Origin: Isoetes taiwanensis
Lineage: Eukaryota; Streptophyta; Lycopodiopsida; Isoetales; Isoetaceae
Length of the DNA stretch: 64,000 bases
NCBI GenBank assembly: GCA_021234155.1
Contig: JAJEKV010000013.1
Coordinates: 10,232,338-10,296,337 of the forward strand
Reading direction: 5' to 3'
Below, piece after piece: positions 43,816 to 56,395 of the stretch (position 1 is its first letter; every line of letters begins with the position of its first letter). The notes under the pieces were generated by a model, which did not search any database, was not told the origin of the DNA, and worked only from the letters and a program-made list of their open reading frames with translations. A program made the translations under genes and the position numbers.

Positions 43816-44815
43816 ATATACCCAGTGAGCTAATTTGATTGTTTCTTATCTTGAATCTATGTTTTTTTTTATAACAAACCATTCAATTGTTTTAGGGATA
43901 TATGGTCTATGGTTTCAGGAATTGTTATTTTTTACATCCATATCAAATCCCCATGGAACCCCCTGTTATTTTGCTACATATTTCCAAATGAGGTGCACCC
44001 TGGACTACCACAGTCGTCGAATTCGTCGATCCTACGACCTAGATCGTATATTGGGGTCTTTGACACCTTAGTTTCGCCTAAGATATTGAGGGAATATCGA
44101 GCCTCTATACGATTTTGCGTAAGATTTTAGAATATGAAATACGGGGGCTCGAACCTCTACCAAAATAACTCAATGTTCTAATAAGGCTACTTTAACTAAT
44201 ATACCTAATGAGCTAATTTGATTATTTTTTATTTTGAATCTATGTCTTTTTTATAACAACCCATTCAATTGTTTTAGGGATATATGGTCTATGGTTTCAG
44301 GAATTGTTATTTTAATCATCCATATCGAATCCCCCTGGAACCCCCTGTTATTTTGCTACATATTCTAAACAAGGTGCACCCTGGACTACCACAGTCGTTG
44401 AATCCGTCGATCTTACAGCCCAGATCGTATATTGGGGCCTGTGAGCACCTCTCGTTTTGCTTATAGTCATTTATAATTGGAGGCGCCTATGATTTTGAAA
44501 TATGAAATATGATTTCGCCTAAGGTATTGAGGGAATATCGAACCTCTATATGGCTTTGCCTAAGATTTTAGAATATAGAATATAGGGGCCCAAACCTCTA
44601 CCAAAATAACTCAATGTCCTAATAAGACTACCTTAACCAATATACCTAGTGAGCTAAATTGATTATTTCTTATCTTGAATCTATGTTTTTTTTTATAACA
44701 ACCCATTCAATTGTTTTAGGGATATATGGTCTATGGTTTCAGAAATTGTTATTTCTTACATCCATATCAAATCCCCATGGAACCCCCAGTTATTTTGTTA
44801 CATATAAGTGTTGGT
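43816..44815 (+). repeat. 424-bp tandem repeat array, right part
   Basis: About 2.3 further units (CCAGTGAGCTAATTTGATT recurs at about 43822, 44209 and 44647). The first base continues the unit broken at 11460. Confidence 0.9.
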
Positions 44816-45945
44816 TTACTAGATGTTTGATCTTTTGATTACAGGCTAACATATGGTTCGTAATAGAAATTGATCTTCATACAGATATTTTATCACAACT
44901 TACATAAATCCGATTTTAGAAACATGCATGCTCCATTTTGCAAGTTCAGAAATTAATGGAGCCAACTCGTCCATCAGCATTGGACCCTTGATTGTTTGAC
45001 GGTTTTCTGCTAGTCCTCCATAAAATTTTGTAAGGTCCATTGCCAACATTTTGGGCCTTGCTTTTCTTCCCAAGGTTACATTGGCAAATGCCTCGACAGC
45101 GCAGTAGGAATCTGGGACTGTGAGTGCAAATAGCACAAAAAATGGTTCTTCGTTCACATGCACACAGCGAGAAGGGCTACTTCGAGAGGTTTGGTGTGAA
45201 GCTTCCTTACTTAAACCCATTCTAGGGTATTGCATATCAATCTTCATCGCCCTTCTAGTTTTATGGAAGATCCCCTTGTCCTTCTGGCTTCATGCATATT
45301 TCAGCTTTTGGCGATTTTGCGAATCCAACAGGAGCAAGCTCTTCAGATAGACTATATGAATTTTGCATTCACCTATAGGAAAAGGCCAATGCATAAGGCG
45401 TTGGCCGAACGAGCAATAAACAGGTGAATTACTAAAATCTCTGACAGATGAATCATTCAAATTGCTGTTTTGTGTGCTTCGGTATCAAATCTTAGATCTA
45501 CAGAGTTAAGAGTAGCACAATGTTATAGGTGAGGTTTTAGTATGGCCCATCTCGGGCATGTACAAAAGAGTCGGTAAGTATTATGAGTTGGTATTCCATA
45601 TTCTGCATATGAATTATCTGACGTGAAATATGCCACAAATAGGATGATCACAGTGGATGGTCTTCATGAAGATATGCCGATGTCAAGTGTCATAGAGGCA
45701 TTTGAAAGACGAGGGAAATAATGGTAATAGTATTCATTAGCAAATGTAAATGAGAACATGTGCATGCATGGGCAGTTTTCTGCATGTGAGAGTATTAGTG
45801 AATGCAACAATAATCTATCCATTCATAGGAGATGATGTAAAGGATGGTAGAAAAAAATTAATTGCAAGAGGTAGAAATCACCATTAGGGTCAAAGCACGT
45901 TGAAGTGGATCAAAATCGTGCATTTTTTCGCTACATTTTTACGCC
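44816..45945 (-). other. unrecognised stretch with minus-strand frame
   Basis: A 115-codon minus-strand frame (45247-44900) contains AVEAFANVTLGRKARPKML and TKFYGGLAENRQTIKGPMLM. It looks protein-like and could be an exon or captured fragment, but I cannot name a family. The remainder has no supported feature. Confidence 0.35.
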
Positions 45946-46823
45946 ATGTTTGTAGTGCGTGGGCGTGGTTTAGCATGGGCCAAAAGTTATGGAAGAGGTA
46001 GTTATAATGATGGAAGGTTCAGGTTAATTAGCAAATTCAAATTATCATGCCACATGTCCAAGTACTTCGATCTTTCCCTCCCTCGAAACTCTCCCTCCTC
46101 TTTCTACCGGATTCAGGAGAAACCACAACAAAAATCTGTGCAAATGGATTCCAAACTAGAGCTCAACGCCGCCGGACAACTTTACAAACATGCTGAACAG
46201 TATGCTTCACCAGATGAGTTGAAGTCAGTTTGGGGTGAAAGAGTACAAAAAAAAAAACATGCTACAAGTATTGTAGTTTAATCTTAATGTCATTGTTTCA
46301 ATGTCTTTGAATAATTTCCTTCCAAATTAAAGAACCTCAACCTGGACCAATACCGAGAGTAGTCATGTTGAACAAACAAATTACTGGGAAGCCACATGCT
46401 TGGGGAGGCATGGTACATCTAACTTTTGCGACAGCATACTATTTACATAAAGAAGGGAAGCAAGTTAATTGGTTGAGTTTTTGGGAGCAGCATGAGATGG
46501 AAAAGCATCAAAAAGCCTGCAGCCAACAGGAGCAGGAACCAACGCCAATTGTTCAAAGAAACGTAAACAGCCAGAGTCATCACCACCTGCTGGAGGTGCG
46601 AGTAAAAATGAAAGTGAGGAGCAAGAATTGTAGAGCTATCCCAACACCTACAAAAAATCTTCAAAGCAATTGTTCCAGGGCCTGTGTATCAGACGTGACA
46701 AACGGAACAGAAAAGCAGAGTGATGTGAAGCCAATGTGCAGAAAGAAAGCAAAGATTTTTACTGAATCAGGTATTTCAAAACAAGTAGAAGAAAGTGAAA
46801 TTGCTTCTAAATCAGGTTACTAG
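45946..46823 (+). other. gene-like frames of unknown identity
   Basis: Two frames in the same orientation, 45946-46281 (LNAAGQLYKHAEQYASPDEL) and 46365-46823 (GKPHAWGGMVHLTFATAYYL then WLSFWEQHEMEKHQKAC, Lys/Gln-rich tail), could be two exons or one broken gene. I do not recognise the product. Confidence 0.35.
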
Positions 46824-46829
46824 GTTGAT

Positions 46830-47360
46830 TGAATAGGGGTAAGCGTGTTATGTATTTGTTGTCATGTGCTATGTTAATGTCTGGTGTGTCATATGATATG
46901 GTGATAAAATGGGAGTTAGCATCTTATGCAATAGCCAATAGTGTAGTTTTAATGTTTTTAAGTGGTATGTGGATGGTATGATGTGATGTTGCATAGTGTA
47001 AATATTGTGAGATGATTCTTCTTATCATAGTGTTGAGAGATGCAGCAATGAGAACGGGTGGTATGAATATGCATCATAGCCTGTGTGTTAGTCGAATGTG
47101 GTTGGAATATATTATAAACTAATGTGATGGATTCACGTTTGTGTTATGTGAAGGGGAATATGATGTTATATAGCATCATAAGTATGGTGGCAATTTATGA
47201 TGTCAAATATGATGAGCTGTTTTACGAGGCAGATAGGACGGCAAGTATGAAGTCAAATATGGTGTGTTGTTGCAAATTTAGTATGATGAAAAATGTGATG
47301 GCAAATATGATGTGTGGTGTTGTGTTGTATGCTGATATGTGGTGTTTGTTACAGCTTAAC
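46830..47360 (+). repeat. low-complexity TATGATG/GTG-rich stretch
   Basis: Strongly strand-biased sequence with many ATGATG, TATGGTG and GTGTTG words and few C residues. It may be a decayed minisatellite. No gene. Confidence 0.55.
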
Positions 47361-47387
47361 GCCGGCTAGGGGGAGCGGCTCAGGCTC

Positions 47388-47983
47388 AACTCAGTAGGAA
47401 CAAAAGGTGTTTACAATTAGAAGTTATATTGTCAAGGGTTAGATTAGATTTTAAAATGTCAAAGGTTAGTTAAAGCTTATAAAAGAAACGAAATCAATGA
47501 ATTGCGGCTGATAACGGGTCGCGAGGCCCTAAATCATAACAGATTGAAACGGAGTAGTCTTTGCTCCGACAATCCGGGAAAAAAAAGTTGATCCACACCT
47601 GGTTCCGATCGGATCTACCCTATTCATGGCCGAAATGCCTTTATTCATAAATATCTACAGCCTTTAACCAGCTATTTAGGGAAAAGGTATCCGGATCAAA
47701 GGCCCAATCATGTTCTATAAAAACAGAGCTGATTGCTGAAAGGAACACGCACCACTCCTGATCATCTCTGATTATCTGTGTTGGCTACAGTTCTTTACCT
47801 AGAGTCTTGAATGGTGAAGCCTTGTGCAGAGTTGAGTTAAGCAAGATAACGACTTCTTGCATAGATTACTGAGCCCGGTTGGGTGGATTACTTCTCTCCT
47901 AAAGATTGGAGCGCAGTTTCTTTAGTTTCAGTTGTTTTAGTTGTTTTAGTTTTGCTTTTTGTATCAAATTTGGTATCAGAGCC
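47388..47983 (+). mobile_element. LTR with tRNA-Met primer site
   Basis: TGGTATCAGAGCC at 47971-47983 is the initiator tRNA-Met primer binding site. A TATAAAAA box at 47716-47723 lies upstream, as expected in a U3-R-U5 LTR. The LTR ends just before the primer site (about 47965); its start is uncertain. The partner LTR is not visible. Confidence 0.65.
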
Positions 47984-48880
47984 AGCCCTCTTGAACTCCG
48001 TGGACGATGGCATACCGCTACAATATTCCCGATGAACAATACCAAAGAGGCATTAAGAATCATGGACTTTATTGCGACCCGTATAGCAATCGCCACATCC
48101 TACATCTCCGTAAGATTATCAATACAAATTAGCGCAGACGCTTCTACTCTATGGTTTCCTACCTAGTAACGCCCAGCCCACCACCATTACCCGTAGATCC
48201 TCCACCTGCTCATCCACCACCACCTGAAAATCTGCCATTAGTTAATGGCAATTCGGAGCCTCAGAAGGCAACGAAAACTGATACTTAAACCAAAAAGGAT
48301 AAGGCCCCTAAATGGTTGGAAAAAGTTGATTTGCCATACTTCACTTTGGGCGGCAGTCAAGTAAGCCAATGCAGGTAATAAGTTTCCTGGGGATTTGGGA
48401 AAAGTTCTTTGAGAGAGTTAACGCTACTGAACAAGAGAAACTGCAAGCCATGGACACCTATCTGGGTGAACAAGCACAAGTTTGGTAGCAGGGTCGCAGA
48501 TTGATGCAGCCTGAGGTTAACTCATGGATAGCTTTTCGTAGTGCATTCGAAGCCCATTACTTGCCAACAAACTATTACATGATATTGCAAAAAGAATGGG
48601 ATCTTGTTAAACAGGATGACGGTCAATACTTAGACTTGCCAAAATTTGAATCATTTAATCAAGATAACACTCTTTTTCAATTCACATATAATAATACATG
48701 CGCATAGAGATTCTTGATGTCATATATTGCAAAAAACACAAAGAAACCTACTTTTCTCTTGCTATCATAAACTTATTATTGTGTTTGATGCCAGAAATAT
48801 TGTAGGACACTAGAGTCGTCACATGATGTACCAGAAAAGGTGCATTTGCACTGTTTACTTTAAAATTCATATACCCAGAC
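47984..48880 (+). pseudogene. gypsy-type gag remnant
   Basis: Broken frames contain a Pro-rich leader (PPPLPVDPPPAHPPPPEN), EKVDLPYFTLGG, and the gag core FFERVNATEQEKLQAMDTYL, WWQGRR and NSWIAFRSAFEAHYLP, matching Ty3/gypsy capsid layout. Stops are frequent. The element is cut off before the next gag starts at 48936. Confidence 0.7.
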
Positions 48881-48935
48881 CCTAAACACTGTCGCCGCTG
48901 CTGGGTCTGATCTTTCTTCTTTCTTTCTTTTCACC

Positions 48936-49850
48936 ATGTCTGCTCGTGCTTTCACCCCTGAAGAACTCCTTTGCCAAACGGTGGCTCGATTGGAGTGCCA
49001 TCAGCGTCGAGAAGCTGCTCGCGACGACACTGATTATGACATTGAAGGAGGCCATGTCAGCTCCAAAGCTCAGTCGGCACCGCCTACCCCTCGTGTTCGT
49101 TCTCGCCCAGGGCCTCCCCCTATGTGTAAGCATTGCTCTCAACCTCAATCGCCACATCATACATCGATCCAGCCCACTCCTTATTATTTCCAAACTCTAG
49201 AAAGCACCTACATTCATATCTCCTCGGGTCACATCCCTCTGCCTTCGCAACCTTCTTCTCCTCCTGCCGGGATGGGCTACCCTCATGTCTCTTTCGGCCC
49301 TCCCCATGTCCATGAATATCATACCTCCCCATCTTTTCAGCATGCACTCCCTGTCTACAATCTTACTGATCTCAAGCTTAATGAGGAGGGCTCCCATGGT
49401 CCTTCGCCACAGGATGCTCCTCTTTCTGGCTCTCCGGGTTTTTCTGTTTCTATGCCGCCTGGTTTCCAGCCCACGGCTGTGCCACAAAGCTATATTCTTG
49501 CTTATGCTCCACCTATCTATGCGCAAGTTCCGCCTCCATCTCCTGTTCAAAATCTTAAGCTGACGTATCCCACCTTCGGGAATACTAAAGGAAAGCCTCT
49601 TGATCAAAGTGCACAAGCTCACATAGAAGAATTTGAGGCGTTGGCTATCCTCAATGGCCACACTCAACCTCAACTCAAGTTCCACATGTTTTCCACCACG
49701 CTGCGCGGAGCCCCTCATCAGTGGCTCATGGCCAACAAAAGCTATTGGAAACAAAACTGGCACGAGATGAAAACTGCATTTCTCTCCCATTATGGCACCA
49801 CAGATGATGATCAGCTACTCCTGAAGCAGCTCAATGATCTTCAGCAATAG
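48936..49850 (+). CDS. Ty3/gypsy element 1 gag (capsid)
   Basis: 304 codons. A Pro/Ser/His-rich N-terminal half is followed by the capsid core LKLTYPTFGNTKGKPLDQS and TLRGAPHQWLMANKSYWKQ. A stop ends the frame at 49848-49850 and the coding sense moves to other frames after that, so the element is disabled. Long minus-strand frames over this stretch are shadows of the C-rich coding strand. Confidence 0.75.
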   Translation: MSARAFTPEELLCQTVARLECHQRREAARDDTDYDIEGGHVSSKAQSAPPTPRVRSRPGPPPMCKHCSQPQSPHHTSIQPTPYYFQTLESTYIHISSGHIPLPSQPSSPPAGMGYPHVSFGPPHVHEYHTSPSFQHALPVYNLTDLKLNEEGSHGPSPQDAPLSGSPGFSVSMPPGFQPTAVPQSYILAYAPPIYAQVPPPSPVQNLKLTYPTFGNTKGKPLDQSAQAHIEEFEALAILNGHTQPQLKFHMFSTTLRGAPHQWLMANKSYWKQNWHEMKTAFLSHYGTTDDDQLLLKQLNDLQQ

Positions 49851-52182
49851 CCCACGGAGTCTGCACGTGATTTCGGATCGCCTACACATTCTGGTCAGCA
49901 AGCTCCAAGAGTACCCCACGCAAAGCCAGATTCTTGTATGGTTTCTGCAAGGTCTTCCTCCTGCCATTCGTCTCATGACCGAGTACCTGCGTTCCAAGAC
50001 CTTAGAGCAGGCTATCGAATTAGTAAACCACTCAGTCAACGTCTCCTTGTGCGGTGTTGCCCTCACGAAACTTCCTTTCATGCCTCTCGTCATGGTTCCT
50101 CAGAATACGGTTCAGCCACAACAATCCGCCCCTCAACGCACTCAGATTTGGTGTCACATCTGTAAATATCAAGGTTATCTTGCCAATGAGTGCAACTCCA
50201 CCAATGGTCCTCCTCATTGTAAACGGTGCAACATGTGCAATCATACCACTGAAGAGTGTACTCGTTGATATCCCACACCCTTCAGACAGAAAATGGTTTC
50301 TAGGTATAAACCACGCCACAGCAGCAACAATCATATCCGCCTCAGCAATATCAACAAGCTCAGCAACCTCAACAATCCAGGGGTCAAGGCCCCCATCAAC
50401 CTTTTGACCCTTCCACGGCTTAGTGCTATCACTGCCAAGAATGGGGTCATACCACCACGGCATATCCTCAGCTTCCTCAAGTCCAAGTTCAACTTCCAAG
50501 TACAAATCAAACTGCCTCAGTCTGACTCACGGCTTATCAATTATGGGTCACCAATGGCAAACAAGGCCCGCGCCCTGTTCTAAGAAAGCCACCATGGGCG
50601 CCTCAACAACAGCGCCCTCAACAAGCAGCGTCGTCCTCTACTCCTCTGGATCAACAAGCTCAAGAAGAAATTTATCAGGCTCTCAATCCTCCGGTGCAGC
50701 AGTCAAATTGGGTTGGTTTGGTTTCTCGCCAGACCAAGGGCTCACGTCCCTTGACGATCATACCTCACGACATGCAACCTGCATTTGCTATCGACATGAT
50801 TCCACATGAGGACCCAAAAAAGGTCCATTTCACGCCCGATTTGGATAAACTCATGCCCCATGTCATGCCCAAAGATGCTGAAGGCCGCAGCTTGCAAATG
50901 TTCATGTCACCACGCGTGCTCAGCAGCGTCAGGAGACACCTTCCTCATCCAAAAGCCCCCGCTCTCAGCAGTATCCCAATATTGCTGCAGAGGTTGAGCT
51001 CCTAAAGGAGGTTTCTGCTTCCTTGCCTCAGACTCCTGCCCCTTTGGATCCCGCTGATCCACTTTCTCATGTTCCCTTGGAACTTCAAGAAGAGCTCGCC
51101 AAAATCAAGATTCCCTTGTTCTCAAACTCTGTCCTGCTCTCAAAGAACATTTGCCCCTACCCACTGTTTTGATCGGCGCGGTGGCGGCTACAACCCCCAC
51201 GGCGCATGCCATGGTGGGCAATTAGCAGATCAATCACGTCCAAATTGATGGAGGTAGTGTTGTCAACCTCATTACAGACAAGCTTCGGAAGCAATTGGGC
51301 ATCAAGCAACTCTATCGTGCCCCCTATGACATCAAGTTGGCTAACGGCCATATCACGCGCCCTCAAAGCGTCACCCCTCTTCTCCACATCAGTATTGATG
51401 ATCTCAAATTCCTCTTGGAATTTGGTGTTTGAAAAGCTGGTGAAGATCCGAGTGACTATGAAATGCTGGTTGGACGTCCTTTCTCCGCTAGGCTAAGAGC
51501 ATTCATTACTGGGCCACAGATCAACTGGTCATCACAGATGGCACTCTTAATGCCACTATGGATTTGAAAACGGGCAAGCTAATTTCTGTTGAACACGCCA
51601 AACCCTCGCTTTCCGATAGTGATTCTGAAGATGCTCAAAACATTTATCAGGTACATGCTCCACCTGCGAGTCTTCCTCTCTCTCCTACCCTGAGTACGCA
51701 GATCCTTGGGATGAGATGACCCTTGATCAGGACCAGGCTGTGGCAGCTCAGCTTGACCCCTACCTGGCTCCTTGCAATCGCATTCAATGCTTTGATCATT
51801 TTTCCGACACGGATGCTCCTTCTGAGGTTGTGGATATTCATGTTGTCATGAAGCAACCTTGCTTGATGCTACTCAGCAGCCTCTTTTCTTTATCACACAA
51901 AATGCTACATCTCCCGTGATGCTCCAACCACCAGCTCATGTTGTTCAGGACACGGAAATTGTCTCATACATTCAAACACCCGATGTGGAAGTGGTGGATC
52001 TTAGTGAAAATCAACCGGTCCGCTTGGCTGCCAATCTTTCGCCAACTTATAAAGCTCACGCCATCACTTTGTTAAAAAAATTCAAACATATCTTTGCATG
52101 GAGCTATAAAGACCTTCAGAGTATCAAAAAACAGTTAGGGGAACTGACTATTCCCACCAAACCTGATGCACGCCCCATCTAG
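49834..52182 (+). pseudogene. gypsy element 1 nucleocapsid and protease, broken
   Basis: WCHICKYQGYLANEC and CKRCNMCNHTTEEC (50146-50265) are zinc knuckles, the first with Tyr replacing His. The aspartic protease reads HVQIDGGSVVNLITDKL (about 51236-51290), where the active-site triplet is DGG instead of DSG or DTG. Frames shift several times in between. From about 51960 the frame VVDLSENQPVRLAANLSP and WSYKDLQ leads into reverse transcriptase. Confidence 0.75.
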
Positions 52183-52941
52183 CAATGATAGTACTGGCTC
52201 AACCCCAACTATCGTGACCGCGTCAAAGCCAAAATCGACAAGCTCTTGGCTGCTGGTTTAATTTATGAGGTAAAACATTCAGAGTGGGTGAGCCCCATTG
52301 TCATTGCTCTCAAGCAGAATGGAAAAATCCGAGTTTGCGTGGACTACAAGAAATTAAATCAGGCCACGGAACGGGATCATTTCTCGCTACCCTTCACAGA
52401 CCAGGTTCTGGAAGAGGTTGCTGGTCACGAAATATACTCCTTCATGGACGGGTTTTCCGGATACAATCAAATCTCCATCAAACAGGAAGATCAACTCAAG
52501 ACCACTTTCACCACGTCGTGGGGCACTTTTGCCTACAAGGTGGTCCCTTTTGGGTTATCCAACACTCCATCCATATTTCAACGCATCATGCTTTCTGTCT
52601 TTCAAGATTACATGAAAGATCGTCCCTTTCTGCAAATCTTTCAGGATGATTTCTCAGCCTACAGCTCAATGGATGATCACCTTGAGAAGTTAGAGCTGTT
52701 TTTTCAAAAATGTGATCGTGTTGGTATCGGCCTTAATCCGGAAAAATGCACCTTCTCGGTCACCTCCTGTGTTCTTTTGGGTCATGTGGTTAGTAAAGAA
52801 GGCATCACCACGATCCCTCGCCAAAATCGGGCCATGGTCAAGGCACATGCACCATTCAACATTAAGGAGACCCGTTCCTTCCTGGGTAAGGTCAATTACT
52901 ATGCCACCTTCATTCCTAGACTCGCTGCCATTGCTGATTGA
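52183..52941 (+). pseudogene. gypsy element 1 reverse transcriptase, truncated
   Basis: The core reads WVSPIVIALKQNGKIRVCVD, SFMDGFSGYNQISI, GTFAYKVVPFGLSNTPSIFQ and FLQIFQDDFSAYSS. The YxDD box is FQDD, with the DDFS context usual in Athila/Tat-type gypsy. The frame stops at RLAAIAD (52941), where the next element's LTR begins; RNase H and integrase are absent. Confidence 0.88.
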
Positions 52942-53677
52942 TAAGGTGTTAGACCAAGACATCGAAAATACATCATTAATATATTTAATATACGATGACA
53001 GTGAGGACGAAGACAATGAAGATTATGGCAATCATTTTAAGAAAGGTCGAAGAAATATAAAATGTCCCATTAAACAATAGTAATGACCATGGTTTGACCA
53101 TGGAACAATAAATAAAACCTTACTCAATAAAGACCATGGGTTGACCATGGAACAATTTTGTATATAAAACTATGTTAGTGTCATTTGCATTAGATATCAA
53201 ATAAATACATAAGATATAAAAGTCTTTAAAGAATGAGAGGTGTAGATCTAATAAGACAATCCAACGGTGGAGAGATGACACCTCTTAGCTACGTTGAAAG
53301 GGAGGAAGGAACGGTTTTTGGAGGATATAGAGAATAGAAGAAAGGATGCGATCTGGAGCAGACGTGTACTGTTTCTATGGCAATTATCATGATGTTCAGC
53401 ACCGGTTATGAAGAGAGATTTGCAGCAGGAACGAAGACCTAAATACCTACAATCCTTCTTGAAAGGAAACATTCCATGGAAACTCTGGATGTATCTTTAG
53501 CATCAATGGAGAGCTCTGATTTAGACTTTACTAAATTAATGGCTATGATGAATGAGCTGGTATGTAATTTCTCAACTAGTAATTCAATTGATGCTTAAGC
53601 CTTGGATATGTATGTGAAGTTTGATTACGTGTATGATGAATATTAAGGAAGGTGACAATAGATAGATTCCTTTAACA
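52942..53677 (+). mobile_element. 5' LTR of gypsy element 2
   Basis: Starts about where the previous reverse transcriptase is cut (TGATAAGGTGTTAG) and ends in TTTAACA two to three bases before the primer site. TATATAAA at 53161-53168 is a likely TATA box. The 5' boundary is inferred from the break in element 1. Confidence 0.65.
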
Positions 53678-53680
53678 TTT

Positions 53681-53698
53681 TGGCGCCGATGCCGGGGA
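53681..53698 (+). other. primer binding site, tRNA-Asp type
   Basis: TGGCGCCGATGCCGGGGA closely matches the primer site used by Athila/Tat gypsy elements and supports that lineage. Confidence 0.85.
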
Positions 53699-54192
53699 AA
53701 GCATCAATCAAAATTAAAGATCGTTGAGATCCACTTACATGGCCATTAAATTATCTCTAGTTCAACAATTTCTGTCGCAGCAAGATTGGTGTATATCAGA
53801 CCTGAAAATGACCAAGCTATCCTTCGTATTTGGAGCCAAAATTTTTCTGCAACATACTTCTATCAATGTTCTACCAGTATACCAAATTTCAAAGCCAAAT
53901 TCCAAGTCTAACTAGCTTTGGATATATGGTGACTAGTTGTTGTCCAGAAAATTTCTGCGCACAGAACTAAGACCCAAAGAGGGATATTTGGTATTTCCTT
54001 AAACAAAACGACCTCATAATTGCTCAAGTAATGGTTTGGGCTATGAATGAGAGGATTTAAAGAAATTCAAGAGCAAAGAAGGAAACAAGAGGAGAAAAGG
54101 AAGAAGCAGGAAGAAGAGAGAACTCATATAGACACATAAAGAGAGAAGAAAATAAACTTAAACAGGAAAGGTCTTCGGAGATTCTTCCAGAT

Positions 54193-55380
54193 ATGCAGTA
54201 TATATTCACAATGAGCACATCCAAAATACCATACCCTAAGTATGGTGCAGGTAAAGCAGCCCAAACTCAAGCTGATACTCATGTGAATTTATTCGAGCTC
54301 ATAAGCTCTTCAAATGGTCAAGATAGTGACCTAGAAAGAATCATGTTGTTTCCAACTACCTTGGAAGGTAGACCAGCATATTGGCTACTACGCAACATGG
54401 ACAAAAAGAGAACTTGGCAGGAGATTAAAGAGATCTTTCTGAAAGTCTATCATGTTGCCCCTACATACAAACAGATCAAAGATGAATTAAAGGCTTTGCA
54501 AATTAAGCCTGGAGAAGCTCCATTGACTTTTGCAACTCGAATTACAGATTTAGCAAGTCAATTAGATCCCAAACCACATGAGACAGATATTATATCATGG
54601 TTTGTGGATGGGTTTCAAGGAAGAATAGAACAACAATTACAGATGGATGATCCAAACACTTTGGAGGAAGCAGTAAAGAGAGCTGCAATATTAAATGGGA
54701 TTCTGGGTGCTGACAAGCATGGAAAACCAGAATTAGAAAGCTTGGTTCACAAAAGGGTGAACCAAGAAATTGGGGATATGCAAGGCAGATTGCAACAAAA
54801 TATGGAAGAGAAACTAAAACGAATTGTTCAGAGTGAACAGAAACGAAGGTGTTCCCGGTGTTCTAAACCTGGGCATTATTCAAATGAATGTAGAACAGTA
54901 CTGGAAACAAGATATTACATTTGTGAAAGGAATAACCACGATACAAAAGATTGCGACTTCAATAATAAGGCAAGAGAGAAAAGTACTCTGGCTTATGCTG
55001 TGAGCATGGCTGAACTATCTAATGGTAAGGACCAAAAGGGAATTGAATGCTGGAAATGTGGAGAGAAAGGTCATATCTCTCGAGATTGCAAAAATAAAAT
55101 GAATTGGGGTAAAATTATACAATTCCCACAAAAAAATCAAACTAAAGACAGTGAAGATGCGAGAATCGTTTTTAATGTTGTTACGCGCCAACGAGCAGTA
55201 AAAGAGGGGATTGAGATTTTTGATATGCCTAAACAGACATCCAAAAGAAAACTAAAGCCTTATCCTGATATTGAAGATGAAGTTGAAACATATGCCAACA
55301 CCCGATATCAATCAAAGAAATGCAAGAAAAGGAATCTCACTTTTCGTTGGAAATACCTGGTCAGGATATCAGCATATTGA
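54193..55380 (+). CDS. gypsy element 2 gag
   Basis: 395 codons. Capsid region (LEGRPAYWLLRNMDKKRTWQ and PHETDIISWFVDGFQGRIEQ), a helical stretch, then knuckles CSRCSKPGHYSNEC and CWKCGEKGHISRDC flanking a defective middle one (YICERNNHDTKDC). Protease follows in another frame that overlaps from 55320, so Pol would need a frameshift or the frame is broken. This is the longest intact retroelement frame in the window. Confidence 0.85.
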   Translation: MQYIFTMSTSKIPYPKYGAGKAAQTQADTHVNLFELISSSNGQDSDLERIMLFPTTLEGRPAYWLLRNMDKKRTWQEIKEIFLKVYHVAPTYKQIKDELKALQIKPGEAPLTFATRITDLASQLDPKPHETDIISWFVDGFQGRIEQQLQMDDPNTLEEAVKRAAILNGILGADKHGKPELESLVHKRVNQEIGDMQGRLQQNMEEKLKRIVQSEQKRRCSRCSKPGHYSNECRTVLETRYYICERNNHDTKDCDFNNKAREKSTLAYAVSMAELSNGKDQKGIECWKCGEKGHISRDCKNKMNWGKIIQFPQKNQTKDSEDARIVFNVVTRQRAVKEGIEIFDMPKQTSKRKLKPYPDIEDEVETYANTRYQSKKCKKRNLTFRWKYLVRISAY

Positions 55381-56100
55381 AAAATCAATTGCAAAGATTA
55401 CAAGTCCCTGTGTCTCTTAGACTTATAGCTAAACATTCTCCAGACTTTAAGGCATTCCAACCAATAGACCCAAATGAAGGGGAGGAACTAGAGGCACTAG
55501 GAAAACAAATTCAGGATACTAGGATTGACATTCCTTTACCAATGCTCATTAAATACATGCCAGGTCTTGGCGTACCAAAGGAACTCTGTTACCAAAAAGA
55601 TATAATGTCTACACTAAAAACTGAACCATTGGACAAGCAAAATCCATTTGTTTTAGTTCAAATTAAAGGAAAAGACATTCAACGAGTGCCTATCGATGGA
55701 GGTGCTGGTGTGAATATAATGACAAATGCACCGCGGAAGCAGTTGAAATTAGATAAAATGGTAAAATCGCCATTTGATATTAAAGTGGCCGATCATCGTA
55801 AAGTGGAGCCATTGGACTCATTAGAGCAGTAAATTTCATAGTGGGAGACCTTGAGTTCCAACAAGATTTTGTTATCTTGGATACTCAAAGTCGTATTCAA
55901 GACTAATTAACTCCTATTGGGGCGCCTTGGTTACGTGGAAGCAAGGGCAATGCATGATTGGTCCAATAACACTCTCCAATTAACAAAGCAAGGAAAAACT
56001 TCCAAGATTGACTTGCCTACGGGTATTACAACCACTATAGATAATGAGATTATTTTCTCAGATAGCGAGGATGATGATGGACATTTACGAAGAGTATGAG
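55320..56100 (+). pseudogene. gypsy element 2 protease region, broken
   Basis: The frame reads RVPIDGGAGVNIMTNAPRKQ at about 55684-55743, an aspartic protease with DGG at the active site. A stop at 55832 and later frame changes interrupt the downstream region (APWLRGSKGNA-like sequence near 55920, acidic tail near 56060). Confidence 0.75.
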
Positions 56101-56395
56101 GATGATGAGGATTTTTACAATGTTAGTGTGTATTCAGAGATCGAAGGTGAATCATGTTATATGGTTGAAGTTATCTCGCATTTTTCTACAAAGATTTTGA
56201 CGTAAAACCAACATGGGGCAAACTGAAATTAAACCATTACAAGCCCATACCTTACAACATGGAAATCTTTGTCCATATCTTAGCACACCTGAAACTGAAG
56301 AGCTTAATTTGGGCACGAGAGATAATCCACAAAATGTGCATCTGGGAAAAAACTTGCCCTTATATATATTCATTTAAAAGCTACTCACCTTCTAC

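Noticed and set aside
48880-48940. Primer binding site of gypsy element 1 near CACTGTCGCCGCTGCTGGG
   Set aside because: It does not match a tRNA 3' end I can name, and no LTR end is visible next to it.
49197-49790. Minus-strand frame of 197 codons in gypsy element 1
   Set aside because: Shadow of the C-rich gag coding strand; Arg-rich and without domains.
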